Under the pieces are notes generated by a model, which was not told the origin of the DNA, did not search any database, and was given only the letters and a program-made list of their open reading frames with translations. Made by a program: the position numbers and the translations under genes. Below are positions 5,912-5,993 of a DNA stretch of 5,993 nucleotides, in pieces. The stretch lies in assembly GCA_003641795.1 (NCBI GenBank), contig QNAP01000112.1, positions 1 through 5,993 on the forward strand, written 5' to 3'. This DNA is from Thermotogae bacterium (GTDB taxonomy: Bacteria > Thermotogota > Thermotogae > UBA12178). The number at the start of each line of letters is the position of its first letter. Position 1 is the stretch's first letter.

Positions 5912-5951
5912 CTCGCTTTTTTCCTCGTTCGCATCCGCAAAACGACCCACG
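5912..5951. repeat. Degenerate internal repeat, copy B
   Basis: Partner of 5842-5880: TCGCTTTTTT, CCTCGTTCGCA, then a stretch rich in CGCAAAACGA. Leads into copy 2 of the 33-base repeat, so the larger unit itself appears built of a partial duplication. Confidence 0.5.
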
Positions 5952-5960
5952 CGAAGAAAT

Positions 5961-5993
5961 AGAGGATTTCACATTGCAGAATGCTTGTTGTGC
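5961..5993. repeat. 33-base direct repeat, copy 2 (reaches window edge)
   Basis: Second copy of 5809-5841, two mismatches. It ends on the last base of the window, so the true repeat is probably longer and the array may continue. Confidence 0.8.

Larger units (their letters stand above)
5568..5993. other. Intergenic region upstream of ilvE, no convincing gene
   Basis: About 425 bases beyond the ilvE -10 box. It holds the dyad, the palindrome, two terminator-like inverted repeats and the repeat stretch. Short open frames exist on both strands, but they run through the repeats, change frame between repeat copies (152 is not a multiple of 3) and match no family I know. Confidence 0.6.

Noticed and set aside
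5635..5940. 101-residue open frame on the - strand
   Set aside because: No ribosome site, crosses both inverted repeats and the low-complexity repeats, biased Ser/Arg composition; looks like chance.
5744..5962. Possible 72-residue protein from ATG 5744 (or 94 residues from 5678), + strand
   Set aside because: A GAGG lies ~11 bases before 5744 and the frame is open, but 5678 has no ribosome site, the frame runs through the hairpin and repeat region, the protein has no recognisable motif, and the repeat copies fall in different frames.
5809..5993. CRISPR array
   Set aside because: Only two copies, 119 bases between them, and the interval is itself repetitive.

Overview
The window (about 46-47% GC by eye) looks like chromosomal DNA from an anaerobic, probably thermophilic bacterium. 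Strong GGAGG-type ribosome sites, AGA/AGG arginine codons, GTG starts and Lys/Glu-rich proteins fit Thermotogota (Thermotoga or Pseudothermotoga). That placement is an inference from style; no rRNA or marker gene is present.

Left half, + strand (1-3781): a compact sugar operon. It holds the C-terminal end of a FucI/AraA-type aldose-ketose isomerase (cut by the window start), a family GH31 glycosidase of the YihQ/sulfoquinovosidase type, and a GPH-family sugar:cation symporter. The isomerase and glycosidase genes overlap by 35 bases, and the symporter follows after 30 bases. Together they read as import of a glycoside, hydrolysis inside the cell, and isomerisation of the released sugar. The GH31 protein aligns almost gap-free with E. 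coli YihQ, so the best guess for the substrate is a sulfoquinovose glycoside (or a related anionic 6-deoxy-glucoside). However, the arginine that binds the sulfonate in known sulfoquinovosidases (R301 in YihQ) appears as glutamine here, with an arginine one residue earlier. This is the most interesting point in the window.

Right half, - strand (5508-3795): a class IV branched-chain-amino-acid aminotransferase (ilvE type), then a FadR-type GntR regulator with an FCD ligand domain. The regulator converges on the symporter gene with only 13 bases between them. Each of the two genes has a recognisable sigma-70-like promoter, and each promoter carries a dyad that could be an operator.

Right edge (5568-5993): no convincing gene. 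It contains the ilvE promoter with its dyad, a separate 14-base palindrome, two inverted repeats that on the - strand resemble terminators, and, from about 5797, a repeat-rich stretch with a near-perfect 33-base direct repeat 152 bases apart. The second copy ends exactly at the window edge, so the array probably continues.
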